Source: Magnetospirillum fulvum MGU-K5 (lineage in GTDB: Bacteria; Pseudomonadota; Alphaproteobacteria; Rhodospirillales; Magnetospirillaceae). From it: a DNA stretch of 64,000 bases. Every line of letters starts with the position of its first letter. The first letter of the stretch is position 1. Where the stretch lies: NCBI RefSeq assembly GCF_000442515.1, contig NZ_AQPH01000004.1:1-64000 (forward strand), in the 5' to 3' direction. Below the pieces are notes generated by a model, which ran no database searches, had not been told where the DNA came from, and saw only the letters and a list, made by a program, of their open reading frames with translations. The position numbers and the translations under genes are program-made. This document shows positions 33,683-42,218 of the stretch, one piece after another.

Positions 33683-34691
33683 GGGCGTTCCCCGACATCG
33701 GCACCGACCGGCTCATCTCCAGCATTTTCTCCAGCGGTTTCAGCGCCTCCAGCCGCAACGACTCGGGCACGGTGATCGCCGGGGCGTCGTTGACGAGGCA
33801 AAGATAGATCTTTTCCAGCGTGTTCAGCGCCATGAACGGACAGTTCGAGCAGGAACAGCCGCCATCGGCTCCCGGCGCGGGCAGGAAGGTCTTGTGCGGC
33901 GCGGCCTTGGTCATCTGGTGGATGATGTGCTGCTCGGTGGCGATGATGAACTCATCGCGGTCGCTGGCCAGCACATAATCGAGAATGGCGCGGGTCGACC
34001 CGACATGGTCGGCATGGAGCAACACCGCCTCGGGGCATTCCGGATGGGCGGCGACCAGGGCGTTGGGGTGGCGCACCTTCAACTTGACCAACTCGCGTTC
34101 GGAAAACTGCTCATGAATGATGCAACTGCCCGGCCACAGCGTCATCTCGCGCCCCGAGATGCGGGCGAGATAGCTGCCGAGATGGCGGTCGGGGGCGAAC
34201 AGGATCGGCCGGTCGGCGGGAAGCTGGCGCAAGATCGCCTCGGCATTCGACGAGGTGACGATCACGTCGGACAGCGCTTTGATCTCGGCCGAGCAATTGA
34301 TGTAGGTGACGGCGATATGGTCGGGGTGGCGTTCGCGGAAAGCGCGGAACGCTTCGGGCCGACAGGATTCTTCCAGCGAACAGCCCGCTTCGGCGTCGGG
34401 GATCAGCACTGTCTTGGTGGGTGACAGGATCTTCGCCACCTCGCCCATGAAGCGGACGCCGCAAAAGACGATAACGTCGGCGTCGGTGGCGGCGGCTTTG
34501 CGCGACAGGTCAAGCGAATCGCCGACGAAATCGGCCAGATCCTGAATCTCGCCATCCTGGTAATAATGAGCCAGAATGACCGCGTTGCGCTCGCGTCGCA
34601 AACGGTTGATTTCGGCGACAAGGTCCAGCGAAGGATCGATGTCGCGCTCTGTCTTCGCCCCGGCGGGCGGCAGGACGATGGTGTCGGTCAT
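33672..34691 (-). CDS. nadA: Quinolinate synthase NadA
   Basis: Condenses iminoaspartate with dihydroxyacetone phosphate to quinolinate using a [4Fe-4S] cluster. The 339-residue product has [20 protein letters not shown] near residue 40, the cluster cysteines in [11 protein letters not shown] near 105 and [11 protein letters not shown] near 290, plus [18 protein letters not shown] near 210. The ATG at 34691 begins the conserved region. It is the first gene of the operon; a promoter and a perfect inverted repeat lie just upstream. Confidence 0.97.
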   Translation of the reverse strand: MTDTIVLPPAGAKTERDIDPSLDLVAEINRLRRERNAVILAHYYQDGEIQDLADFVGDSLDLSRKAAATDADVIVFCGVRFMGEVAKILSPTKTVLIPDAEAGCSLEESCRPEAFRAFRERHPDHIAVTYINCSAEIKALSDVIVTSSNAEAILRQLPADRPILFAPDRHLGSYLARISGREMTLWPGSCIIHEQFSERELVKLKVRHPNALVAAHPECPEAVLLHADHVGSTRAILDYVLASDRDEFIIATEQHIIHQMTKAAPHKTFLPAPGADGGCSCSNCPFMALNTLEKIYLCLVNDAPAITVPESLRLEALKPLEKMLEMSRSVPMSGNAHAS

Positions 34692-34710
34692 CTCGGGTTG
34701 GCGTCTCCCG

Positions 34711-34727
34711 GGGGCTAATTTAGCCCC
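34711..34727. promoter_or_regulatory. Perfect inverted repeat in the nadA leader
   Basis: Two 8-base arms (GGGGCTAA and TTAGCCCC) around one T. It lies between the predicted nadA promoter and the start codon, 20 bases before the ATG. It could be a repressor operator or a leader hairpin. Confidence 0.5.
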
Positions 34728-34748
34728 GTGTGCGGTCAAGGGCGGCAA

Positions 34749-34778
34749 GTATAAGGGCATTTTTGGTAGGGTACGCAA
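34749..34778 (-). promoter_or_regulatory. Predicted promoter of the nadA operon
   Basis: On the minus strand TTGCGT (34778-34773) and TTATAC (34754-34749) are 18 bases apart. Transcription would begin near 34742, so the inverted repeat at 34711-34727 falls within the transcript leader. Confidence 0.5.
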
Positions 34779-34873
34779 CCCTCATGCGAATGAACTATGC
34801 CCATAGGCATGTTTTCTCTGGCCCCTGCTTTCCCACATGATGTTAACTCAAATCTCCTGGGGAGACCTTGAAG

Positions 34874-35299
34874 GTGTCTGCGCTCGGCAATGAAATCGCC
34901 GGCCCCGGTGGTCCTGGCCCCGGGGTTCGCCTGGTGGTCGTCATTGAGGACGAGGCAATCGTCCTTGCCGGTTACCAGATGCTGTTCGAAAGCTGGGGCT
35001 ATGTCGTGATCGCCGCCCAATCCGCCGACGAAGCGTTGGGGATGCTGGAGGCTGGATCGATGCCGCCCGGTTTCATCCTGGCCGATTTCCGTCTCCGCGA
35101 CGGCCAGACCGGAACCGAGGCGATCGAGCGGGTCCGTCAGGCGTTCGGCCCCGATATTCCCGGGGTGGTGGTCACCGGCGATACCACGGTGACGGTGGAT
35201 CGTCTGCGTCTGGCTGCGTCCGAAGGGATGCCGATCCTGCACAAGCCGGTCAATGGCCGCCAGCTTCAGGAATTGCTGACTCGTTCCTTCAAGACCTGA
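34874..35299 (+). CDS. Stand-alone response regulator receiver domain
   Basis: A single-domain receiver of 141 residues. The acidic pair (VVVIEDEAIV, near residue 24), phosphoacceptor Asp in FILADFRLRDGQTG near 73, the switch Thr in VVTGDT near 105 and the lysine in ILHKPV near 125 are all present. No output domain follows. The wording resembles receiver domains found at the C-terminus of hybrid histidine kinases. The start is uncertain: GTG at 34874 is 9 bases from GGGGAG, whereas TTG at 34868 is only 3 bases from it. It is divergent from nadA; its kinase partner is not in the window. Confidence 0.85.
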   Translation: MSALGNEIAGPGGPGPGVRLVVVIEDEAIVLAGYQMLFESWGYVVIAAQSADEALGMLEAGSMPPGFILADFRLRDGQTGTEAIERVRQAFGPDIPGVVVTGDTTVTVDRLRLAASEGMPILHKPVNGRQLQELLTRSFKT

Positions 35300-35319
35300 A
35301 GGCCGAGTCGGTTTTTCCC

Positions 35320-36990
35320 CTACCCGTTCGTCATCAACGAATCGGCGGCGGCGCGGGCCTGATCGGTGACGGTCTCGCCCGCCAGCATCCGGGCGATTTC
35401 CTCGCGCCGTGCCTCGGGGGACAGAATATCGACCCCGGTCACTGTGGTGGAGCCGGAACTACGCTTGGCGACGCGGAAATGATGAGCCCCGCGTGCCGCG
35501 ACCTGGGGCGAATGGGTCACCACCAGCACCTGCAATTCGGCGGCGAGACGGCCCAGCCGTTCCCCCACCGCTGCCGCGACCGCGCCGCCGATTCCGGCAT
35601 CGACCTCGTCAAAGACGATGGTGGCGGTGGGCGAAATCCGGGCCAGCACCACCTTTAACGCCAGCATGAAGCGGGCAAGCTCGCCGCCCGAAGCGATGCG
35701 GCCGAGCGGCCCTGGCGGGCTGCCGGGATTGGTGGCGACTTCGAATCCAACCGCATCCAGTCCGTCCGGTCCCCATTGCGCTTCGTCCTGCGCCGCGACG
35801 AGGGTGTGAAAGGTCGCTTTGTCGAGCTTCAGCGGCGGCAGTTCCGCCGCCACCGCCTTGTCAAGCGAGCGAGCGGCCTTGGTCCGGGCCTTGGACAAAG
35901 CGCGGGCGGCTTCGACATAAGCGGTGCGGGCCGCCTCTTCGGCGCGGGCCAGCCGGGCCAGATCGCCGCCGCCATCGTCAAGTTGTTCCAGGCGCCTTGT
36001 CAGGCGCTGGCGAAGCGCGGGCAGATCGTCGACGGCGATGCCGTGGCGTCGCGCGGCGGCGCGCAGGGCGAACAGCCGCTCTTCGACCTTTTCCAGCCGC
36101 CGGGGATCAAGATCGATTCCCGCCGACACCCGTTCCAACTGCCCAATCGCCTCGGCCGCTTCGATCGCAGCGCGGTCCAGGGCGGCGATCACCGGGTCCA
36201 GCCGCCCTTCGGCGCGGTCGGCGACCCGTTCCAGGGCGCGGCGGGCGTTGCGCAGGCTGCCTTCGACGTCGCCGCTGCGGTTCAGCGCGGTCTGGGCGGC
36301 GTTCATCGCCTCGATCAGCTTTTCGCCCTGCATCAGCATGGCGCGGGAGCGGGCCAGCTCGGCTTCCTCGCCCGGCTTGGGGTCGAGTCCGGCGAGATCC
36401 TCGACGGTGGCGCGCAGGGTCTCTTCTTCGGCACGGGCTTCGGCCAAGGCGGCTTCGGCCTCGGCGCGGTCGGCGCGGGCAGCCCTCCAGGAATCCCAGG
36501 CGGCGGCGACCGCGCCCCGTGTCTTGTCCAGTCCGGCAAAGGCGTCGAGCACCCCCAGATGGGTCGAAGCATCGAGCAGGCCGTGGCTTTCGAACTGGCC
36601 GTGAATTTCGACCAATTGCGCCCCGATCCGCCGCAGCAAGGTGATGCTGACCGGCTGGTCGTTGACATAGGCGCGCGAGCGGCCATCGGCGGTCAACACC
36701 CGGCGCAGCAGCACCGGGCCGCCTTCGCCGCTATCGACGTCCTGTTCGGTCAGCAGGGTGCGGACGGAATGGTCGGCGGGCAGATCGAATTCGGCGATGA
36801 CGCTGCCCTGGGCCGCGCCATGGCGGACCAGTCCGGATTCGGCTCGCGCTCCCAGCGCCAGCCCGAGCGAATCGAGCAGGATCGATTTCCCCGCGCCGGT
36901 TTCGCCGGTGAAGACCGACAATCCGGGATCGAAGCCGAGATCGAGGCGCTCGATCAGGACGATGTCGCGGATGGCGAGCGAGGCCAGCAT
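35320..36990 (-). CDS. recN: DNA repair protein RecN
   Basis: SMC-like ATPase for double-strand break repair. The 556-residue product has Walker A FTGETGAGKSILLDSL near residue 29, a long coiled-coil middle (about 150-380, rich in Ala/Glu/Arg heptads), the ABC signature ASGGELARFMLALK near 435 and Walker B TIVFDEVDAGIGG near 460. The frame extends to 37260, but the family starts at ATG 36990 with MLASLAIRDIVLIERLDL. It follows bamD by 4 bases. It is convergent with the receiver gene. Confidence 0.96.
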   Translation of the reverse strand: MLASLAIRDIVLIERLDLGFDPGLSVFTGETGAGKSILLDSLGLALGARAESGLVRHGAAQGSVIAEFDLPADHSVRTLLTEQDVDSGEGGPVLLRRVLTADGRSRAYVNDQPVSITLLRRIGAQLVEIHGQFESHGLLDASTHLGVLDAFAGLDKTRGAVAAAWDSWRAARADRAEAEAALAEARAEEETLRATVEDLAGLDPKPGEEAELARSRAMLMQGEKLIEAMNAAQTALNRSGDVEGSLRNARRALERVADRAEGRLDPVIAALDRAAIEAAEAIGQLERVSAGIDLDPRRLEKVEERLFALRAAARRHGIAVDDLPALRQRLTRRLEQLDDGGGDLARLARAEEAARTAYVEAARALSKARTKAARSLDKAVAAELPPLKLDKATFHTLVAAQDEAQWGPDGLDAVGFEVATNPGSPPGPLGRIASGGELARFMLALKVVLARISPTATIVFDEVDAGIGGAVAAAVGERLGRLAAELQVLVVTHSPQVAARGAHHFRVAKRSSGSTTVTGVDILSPEARREEIARMLAGETVTDQARAAADSLMTNG

Positions 36991-36994
36991 TTGC

Positions 36995-37921
36995 CTACCA
37001 GAACTTGGCCCAGTTGAACCAGCCGCCGCTGGTCTTGGCCGGGTCGTCGCCGGGCGGCGGTGCCTTTTTCTTGCCGTCGGACCAGAAGGCCAGGGAATCC
37101 GTCCAACTCGATTGCAGCAGGCTCTTCGACGGGTCGTGGTCGCCTTCGACCGCGATCGCGTAGCTGTCCTGGTACCAATCGGTGCCGGGGAAATTGTGGC
37201 CCAGCACGGCGGCGGTGCGCCGCGCCTCGTCGTCAAGGCCGAGGATGGTGTAAATCTCAACCATCCGGTGCAGCGCCTCGGGGACGTGGCTGGTGGTCTG
37301 GAATTGCTCGGTCACGATCTTGAAGCGGTTGAGCGCGGCCAGATATTGCTTGGTGTTGAGATAATAGCGGCCGACCGACATTTCCTTGCCCGCCATGTGA
37401 TCGCGCGACAGGTCGATTTTCAGCCGGGCGTCACGGGCATAAGGGCTGGCGGGGAAGCGATCCACCACTTCCTGAAGGCTTTTCAGCGCCTGTTCGGTCA
37501 TCTTCTGGTCACGACCGACGTCGGAAATCTGCTCGTAATAGCAGAGTCCCTTCAGGTAATAGGCATAGGCGGCATCTTTGTTGCCGGGATGGAGCTGAAT
37601 GAAACGGTCCAGCCCGATCAGCGCCTCGTCATATTTGTTGCGCTCGTACAGCGCATAGGATGACATCAACTGCGCCTTGGTCGCCCAGGCCGAGTAGGGA
37701 TGCTGGCGCTCGACTTCCTCGAACTGCTTGGCTGCCCGCTGGTACTCGTTCTTGTCCATCAGGTCCATGGCGCCGTTATACAGCTCCTCGACCGGCTTCT
37801 CGACATACTCTTCTTTCTTGTCGGCGCAACCGGCGACAAGGATCAGCAGGCCGAGGCCCATCGCCTGGGCCAGCCGGAGACGGCGGCATGCGAAACGCGG
37901 GAAAAGGGCGGCTGGGCTCAT
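36995..37921 (-). CDS. bamD: Outer membrane assembly lipoprotein BamD
   Basis: Essential TPR lipoprotein of the BAM complex that inserts outer-membrane beta barrels. The 308-residue product has a lipoprotein signal with lipobox LVAGC (Cys near residue 32), then EKPVEELYNGAMDLMDKNEYQRAAKQFEEVERQHPYSAWA, the BamD hallmark, and several TPR-like repeats to about 230. The tail is extended, rich in Lys/Pro/Gly. ATG 37921 begins just before the signal peptide. In many alphaproteobacteria bamD is next to recN, as here, and the two are nearly contiguous. Confidence 0.95.
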   Translation of the reverse strand: MSPAALFPRFACRRLRLAQAMGLGLLILVAGCADKKEEYVEKPVEELYNGAMDLMDKNEYQRAAKQFEEVERQHPYSAWATKAQLMSSYALYERNKYDEALIGLDRFIQLHPGNKDAAYAYYLKGLCYYEQISDVGRDQKMTEQALKSLQEVVDRFPASPYARDARLKIDLSRDHMAGKEMSVGRYYLNTKQYLAALNRFKIVTEQFQTTSHVPEALHRMVEIYTILGLDDEARRTAAVLGHNFPGTDWYQDSYAIAVEGDHDPSKSLLQSSWTDSLAFWSDGKKKAPPPGDDPAKTSGGWFNWAKFW

Positions 37922-38023
37922 GGGGGCTCGTTCGGATGCGAGGGGGCGGTCGTCAAGGCCGGAGGCGGCGAAACTATACCACGCCATCGCCGGGGGGGAA
38001 GAGCGGGGTTGCTTTTAGCGGGG

Positions 38024-38104
38024 TGCGGAAAAACTCAAAATTCGGGGGCTGCGTCTCCGAACGGGTTCGGGCCGTCGCCCGACCGCGAAGCGGAATTTTC
38101 CGCA
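38024..38104. repeat. Long-range inverted repeat in the recJ-bamD gap
   Basis: The arms TGCGGAAAA (38024-38032) and TTTTCCGCA (38096-38104) bracket a 63-base GC-rich interior, with a second pair AAAATTC/GAATTTT just inside. The interior (38041-38093) on the minus strand resembles the repeat at 11052-11357, sharing CCCGTTCGGAG and GGGCGAC. Confidence 0.45.
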
Positions 38105-38109
38105 GCCTG

Positions 38110-39888
38110 TTAGCGGGCCAGGGCGGCGTCGGTCACCACCAATTGCGCGGTGTTGGCACCTTGCCAGCTATCGACGCGCAAGGTTCCGGCCAGATGGAAC
38201 GACGCCCCGGCCGACCCCAGCAAGGTCATACCCATTTCGGAATCCGCGGCGCGGAAGGCGATCGCCTTTAACCGCTTGCCCCCGGCTCCGGTCAGGATCA
38301 GCCGGACATGGCCCGATCCCACCACATCGGCCCGGACGATGCGGGCGTTGGTGACGGCGAACAGCGGTTCGGGGTTGCCCGATCCGAACGGGCCGATTCC
38401 AGCCAGGGTCTCGATCAACTCGACCGAGGCGGCCCCGGCATCCAACGCGCCGTCGAGGTCAAGCAGCGGCACCAATTCCCCGCTCAGTTGGGCCTGAAGC
38501 CGGTCGGCGATAAAGGCGCGCAACGGCTCTAGCTTGTCGCGTTCCAGGGTGAAGCCCGCCGCCATCGCGTGACCGCCACCGGCGACCAGCAACCCGGCCT
38601 GCCGCGCCGCGATGATTGCCGCTCCCAGATCAAGCCCGATCACCGAGCGGCCCGAGCCCTTGCCGGTGTCGCCGTCGAGCGCGATGACGCAGGCGGGGCG
38701 GCCATAGCGTTCCTTCAGCCGTCCGGCGACGATGCCGATCACCCCCTGGTGCCAGCCCTCGCCCGCCGCCAGCAGCAGGGGCAGACCGTCGTCGGGGCGG
38801 GTCTCGACCTGCTCGATCGCCTCGGCCAGCACCGCCGCCTCGATCTCCTGGCGGTCCTTGTTATAGCCGTCGAGCCGCCGGGCGATGTCGCCCGCCTCGA
38901 TCGTGTCGGTGGTGGTCATCAGCCGAGCTCCCAGCCCGGCTTCGCCGACCCGGCCCCCGGCATTGACCCGTGGCCCCAGCACATAGCCAAGATGATAGGC
39001 GTCGGGGCGTTCCTTCACTCCGGCCACGTCGGACAGGGCGGCCAGACCGGCATTGCCGCGCCGTCCCATCACTTTCAGCCCCTGGGCGACCAGGGCGCGA
39101 TTGACGCCGACCAGCGGCACGACGTCGCAGACGGTGCCGAGCGCGACCAGATCGAGCCAGCGCAGCAGATCGGGCGCGGGCCGGGTCGAAAACCAGCCCG
39201 CTTGTTTGAGGGCGCGGTTCAGCCCCACCGCCAACAGGAACGAGACACCGACGGCGGCAAGGTGGCGGTGCGGGCTGTCTTCGTCCAGGCGGTTGGGATT
39301 GATCACCGCCAAGGCGGGGGGCAGGCTGGATTCGGCGACATGGTGATCGACGACGATCACCTCCTGCCCGGCGGCGGCGGCGGCTTCCAGTGCGGCAAAG
39401 GCGGTGGTGCCGCAATCGACGGTGATCACCAGTCGGGCCCCTTCGGCCTGCATCCGCGCCAGCGCCGGGGCATTGGGGCCATAACCCTCGACCACCCGGT
39501 CGGGAATGTGGGTCAGCACCCGCGCTCCCGCCGCTTCGAGATAGAGGGTCAGAACGGCGGTCGAGGTGGCGCCGTCGACGTCGTAATCGCCGAAAATGCC
39601 GATCGTCTCGCCCGCCTGCACTGCCTGGGCCAGCCGGGCGACCGCCTTGTCCATGTCGCGGAGGTGGCCCGGATCGGGCAGCAGGTCGCGCAGGGTGGGA
39701 GACAGGAAGGCTTCCGCCTCGTCAAGGCCGATGCCGCGCGCCGCCAGGACGCGGCCGACCAGTTCGGGCAGCCCCAGACGCTGCGACAAAGCCTGGGCGA
39801 CGCGGCCGTCACCGGGACGGGCCTGCCAGCGCCGCCCGGTCAGGGAGCGCTCGACGCCAAGAAAGGCGTCGCCCGGGGCGGCGCTCAT
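38110..39888 (-). CDS. recJ: Single-stranded-DNA-specific exonuclease RecJ
   Basis: DHH-family 5'-3' exonuclease used in recombination and mismatch repair. The 592-residue product has IGIFGDYDVDGATSTAVL near residue 70, DCGTTA near 140, the DHH motif VIVVDHHVAESSLP near 160, and the DHHA1 region with GGGHAMAAGFTLE near 445. ATG at 39888 overlaps the glpX stop by ATGA; the open frame upstream of it is glpX in another frame. It ends the aminotransferase-hom-glpX-recJ operon, a conserved alphaproteobacterial order. Confidence 0.96.
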   Translation of the reverse strand: MSAAPGDAFLGVERSLTGRRWQARPGDGRVAQALSQRLGLPELVGRVLAARGIGLDEAEAFLSPTLRDLLPDPGHLRDMDKAVARLAQAVQAGETIGIFGDYDVDGATSTAVLTLYLEAAGARVLTHIPDRVVEGYGPNAPALARMQAEGARLVITVDCGTTAFAALEAAAAAGQEVIVVDHHVAESSLPPALAVINPNRLDEDSPHRHLAAVGVSFLLAVGLNRALKQAGWFSTRPAPDLLRWLDLVALGTVCDVVPLVGVNRALVAQGLKVMGRRGNAGLAALSDVAGVKERPDAYHLGYVLGPRVNAGGRVGEAGLGARLMTTTDTIEAGDIARRLDGYNKDRQEIEAAVLAEAIEQVETRPDDGLPLLLAAGEGWHQGVIGIVAGRLKERYGRPACVIALDGDTGKGSGRSVIGLDLGAAIIAARQAGLLVAGGGHAMAAGFTLERDKLEPLRAFIADRLQAQLSGELVPLLDLDGALDAGAASVELIETLAGIGPFGSGNPEPLFAVTNARIVRADVVGSGHVRLILTGAGGKRLKAIAFRAADSEMGMTLLGSAGASFHLAGTLRVDSWQGANTAQLVVTDAALAR

Positions 39889-40877
39889 AACGCGAGCAGA
39901 CCTCGGGTCAGGTCGTGCTGCACCGTCAGATAGCGGATGGTGCCCGACAGCGAGCGCATCACCAGAGAATGGCTGATCGCCCGGTTGCCGGGAAGCAGAC
40001 GCGCCCCTTTGAGGACGTGGCCATCGGTGATCCCGGTGGCGGCGAACATCACCTCGCCCTTGACCATGTCGTCGATGTCCCACTTACGGCGGGGATCGGC
40101 GATCCCGGCGCGGCGGGCCTGGGCATGGTCGGCTTCCGAGCGCATCAGCAGGCGGCATTGCATCTGCCCGCCCAGGCATTTCAGCCCGGCGGCGGCGAGA
40201 ACGCCCTGGGCCGCACCGCCCGAGCCCATATAGACGTCGATCCCGGTGTCAGGCAGGCCGGTCGCCAGCGCGCCCGAGACGTCGCCATCGTCGAACAGCA
40301 TCACCCGCGCCCCGGCGACCAGGACCCGGTCGATCAGATCGACATGGCGGGGGCGGTCGAGAATGCTGACGGTGAGATCGGCGATCTCGACCTTCCGGGC
40401 GGCGGCGATCCGGGCCAAATTTTCTTCGGGCGTCGAATCGAGATCGATCACGCCGGGCGGCAGACCGGGGCCGACCGCCAGCTTTTCCATATAGGTGTGC
40501 TGCGGTACCTTGAGGAACGAGCCCTCTTCGGTCATCGCCACCACCGACAGCGCGTTGCTGGCGCCCCGGGCGCAGATCGAGCGGCCTTCCAGCGCGGTCA
40601 GCACGATGTCGATCTTCGGTCCCTTGCCAGTGCCGACCTTTTCGCCGGTATGCAGCGGCTGGGCGTCGTCCTCGCCCTCGCCATTGACGATGACGCCGGT
40701 CATCGACACGCCGTTGAGGGCACGACGCATCGCGCTACAGGCGGCCTCGTCGGCGGCTTTCTCGTCACCGCGCCCGGTCCTGCGGGCGGCGGCAAGGGCG
40801 CTGGCTTCGGTGACGCGGACCACCTCAAGAGCGAGGTTGCGGTCCAACACCGGGGTAAATTGGGTGTGGACGGACAT
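39885..40877 (-). CDS. glpX: Class II fructose-1,6-bisphosphatase GlpX
   Basis: Dephosphorylates fructose-1,6-bisphosphate in gluconeogenesis (and possibly carbon fixation). The 330-residue product has DEKAADEAACSAMRRAL near residue 38, the metal site VIVNGEGEDDAQPL near 62, the substrate loop ALEGRSICARGASNALSVVA near 95, and GSGGAAQGVLAAAGLKCLGG near 218. In the usual family wording the metal motif is followed by I-D; here it reads DDA, a small change. It sits 48 bases after hom and overlaps recJ. Confidence 0.95.
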   Translation of the reverse strand: MSVHTQFTPVLDRNLALEVVRVTEASALAAARRTGRGDEKAADEAACSAMRRALNGVSMTGVIVNGEGEDDAQPLHTGEKVGTGKGPKIDIVLTALEGRSICARGASNALSVVAMTEEGSFLKVPQHTYMEKLAVGPGLPPGVIDLDSTPEENLARIAAARKVEIADLTVSILDRPRHVDLIDRVLVAGARVMLFDDGDVSGALATGLPDTGIDVYMGSGGAAQGVLAAAGLKCLGGQMQCRLLMRSEADHAQARRAGIADPRRKWDIDDMVKGEVMFAATGITDGHVLKGARLLPGNRAISHSLVMRSLSGTIRYLTVQHDLTRGLLAL

Positions 40878-40925
40878 GTCGGTCGTGCTCTCCCGGATCG
40901 TCTCCGCTTCGTCGCGGATCGGCGG

Positions 40926-42218
40926 TTACAGTTTCTCGATGCGGATCAGGCGCGGCGGTTCGGCGACCGAGGACAGGCCGTTGATCCGCGCCACGGCGCG
41001 CAACATCGCCGCTTCGTCGGTTTCGTGGACCGTCATCACCACCGGCACCGTCTGGTTGGGGGCGCGGCCACGCTGGATGATCTGTTCCATCGAGACCTTC
41101 TCGTCGCGCAAGGCGGCGGCGATGTCGGCGAACACGCCGGGCTCGTCCTTGACCATCAGGCGGATGTACCAGGCGCTGCGGCCGGTGCCGCGCGAGGCGG
41201 CCGGGCGCGGCTCCAGCCGGTCGACCGGAACGCCAAAGGTGGGGCCGACGCGGCCAGTGGCAAGGTCCATCAGATCGGCAACCACCGCCGAGGCGGTCGG
41301 GCGCGCTCCGGCACCGCGGCCTTCCAGCACGGTGCGGCCGACGAAATCGCCCTCGGTAACGATCGCGTTGAACGGGCCTTCGACATGGGCCAGCGGGAAG
41401 CTGAGCGGCACCATCGCCGGATAGACCCGGCACTCGACCGCCTTTTCGCTGGTGATCGAGGCGACGCCCAGCAACTTGATCCGATAGCCCAGTTCCTGGG
41501 CATAGCGGATGTCGAGCGCGCTGACGTGGCGGATACCCTCGCAGGTCACCGCGTCGATCGAGACCGGCATCGCAAAGGCGAGGCTGGCCAGGATCGCCAG
41601 CTTGTGGGCGGTGTCGATCCCGTCGATGTCGAAGGTCGGATCGGCCTCGGCATAGCCCAGCGCCTGGGCTTCGGCCAGGACGTCGGCGAAATCGCGCCCG
41701 GTGTCCTGCATCGTCGACAAGATGAAATTGCAGGTGCCGTTGAGGATCCCCATCACCGTGGTGACGTGGTTGCCCGCCAGCCCTTCGCGCAGGGATTTGA
41801 TGATCGGAATGCCGCCGCCGACCGAGGCTTCGAAGCCGATATTGGCCCCGGTCTGCTCGGCCAGACGGGCCAGTTCGACGCCGTGATGGGCGATCATCGC
41901 CTTGTTGGCGGTGACGACGCTCTTGCCGCGTTCCAACGCGGCGCGGACGACGTCAAGGGCAACGCCGCTGGCGCCGCCGATCAGTTCGACCAGCACGTCA
42001 TACTCGGCCTCGCGGGCCAGCACGCGGGCGTCGGTATAGAACTGCACGCCGTCGAGCGCCAGACCGGCCGGGCGCTCCAGCGCCGAGGCGGCGACGATCT
42101 CCAGCCGCCGTCCGGCGCGTCCGGCCAGCAGATCGGCCTGCTCGGTCAACAGCTCAACGGTGCCGCCGCCGACGGTGCCAAGGCCCGCGATCGCGATCTT
42201 CAGAGGAGAGGACGTCAT
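40926..42218 (-). CDS. hom: Homoserine dehydrogenase
   Basis: Reduces aspartate semialdehyde to homoserine on the way to threonine and methionine. The 430-residue product has the NAD(P)-binding IAIAGLGTVGGGTVELL at the N-terminus, NKAMIAHHG near 100, the catalytic GGGIPIIKSLREGLAGN near 130, GTCNFIL near 157, and YAEADPTFDIDGIDTAHKLAIL near 195 with catalytic Asp/Lys. A C-terminal ACT domain (about 350-430) suggests feedback control by threonine. Start ATG overlaps the aminotransferase stop. Confidence 0.97.
   Translation of the reverse strand: MTSSPLKIAIAGLGTVGGGTVELLTEQADLLAGRAGRRLEIVAASALERPAGLALDGVQFYTDARVLAREAEYDVLVELIGGASGVALDVVRAALERGKSVVTANKAMIAHHGVELARLAEQTGANIGFEASVGGGIPIIKSLREGLAGNHVTTVMGILNGTCNFILSTMQDTGRDFADVLAEAQALGYAEADPTFDIDGIDTAHKLAILASLAFAMPVSIDAVTCEGIRHVSALDIRYAQELGYRIKLLGVASITSEKAVECRVYPAMVPLSFPLAHVEGPFNAIVTEGDFVGRTVLEGRGAGARPTASAVVADLMDLATGRVGPTFGVPVDRLEPRPAASRGTGRSAWYIRLMVKDEPGVFADIAAALRDEKVSMEQIIQRGRAPNQTVPVVMTVHETDEAAMLRAVARINGLSSVAEPPRLIRIEKL

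Noticed and set aside
34700-34800. Riboswitch upstream of nadA
   Set aside because: Only a single short inverted repeat is visible in the leader, too simple for a known NAD-sensing RNA; a protein operator is the simpler reading.
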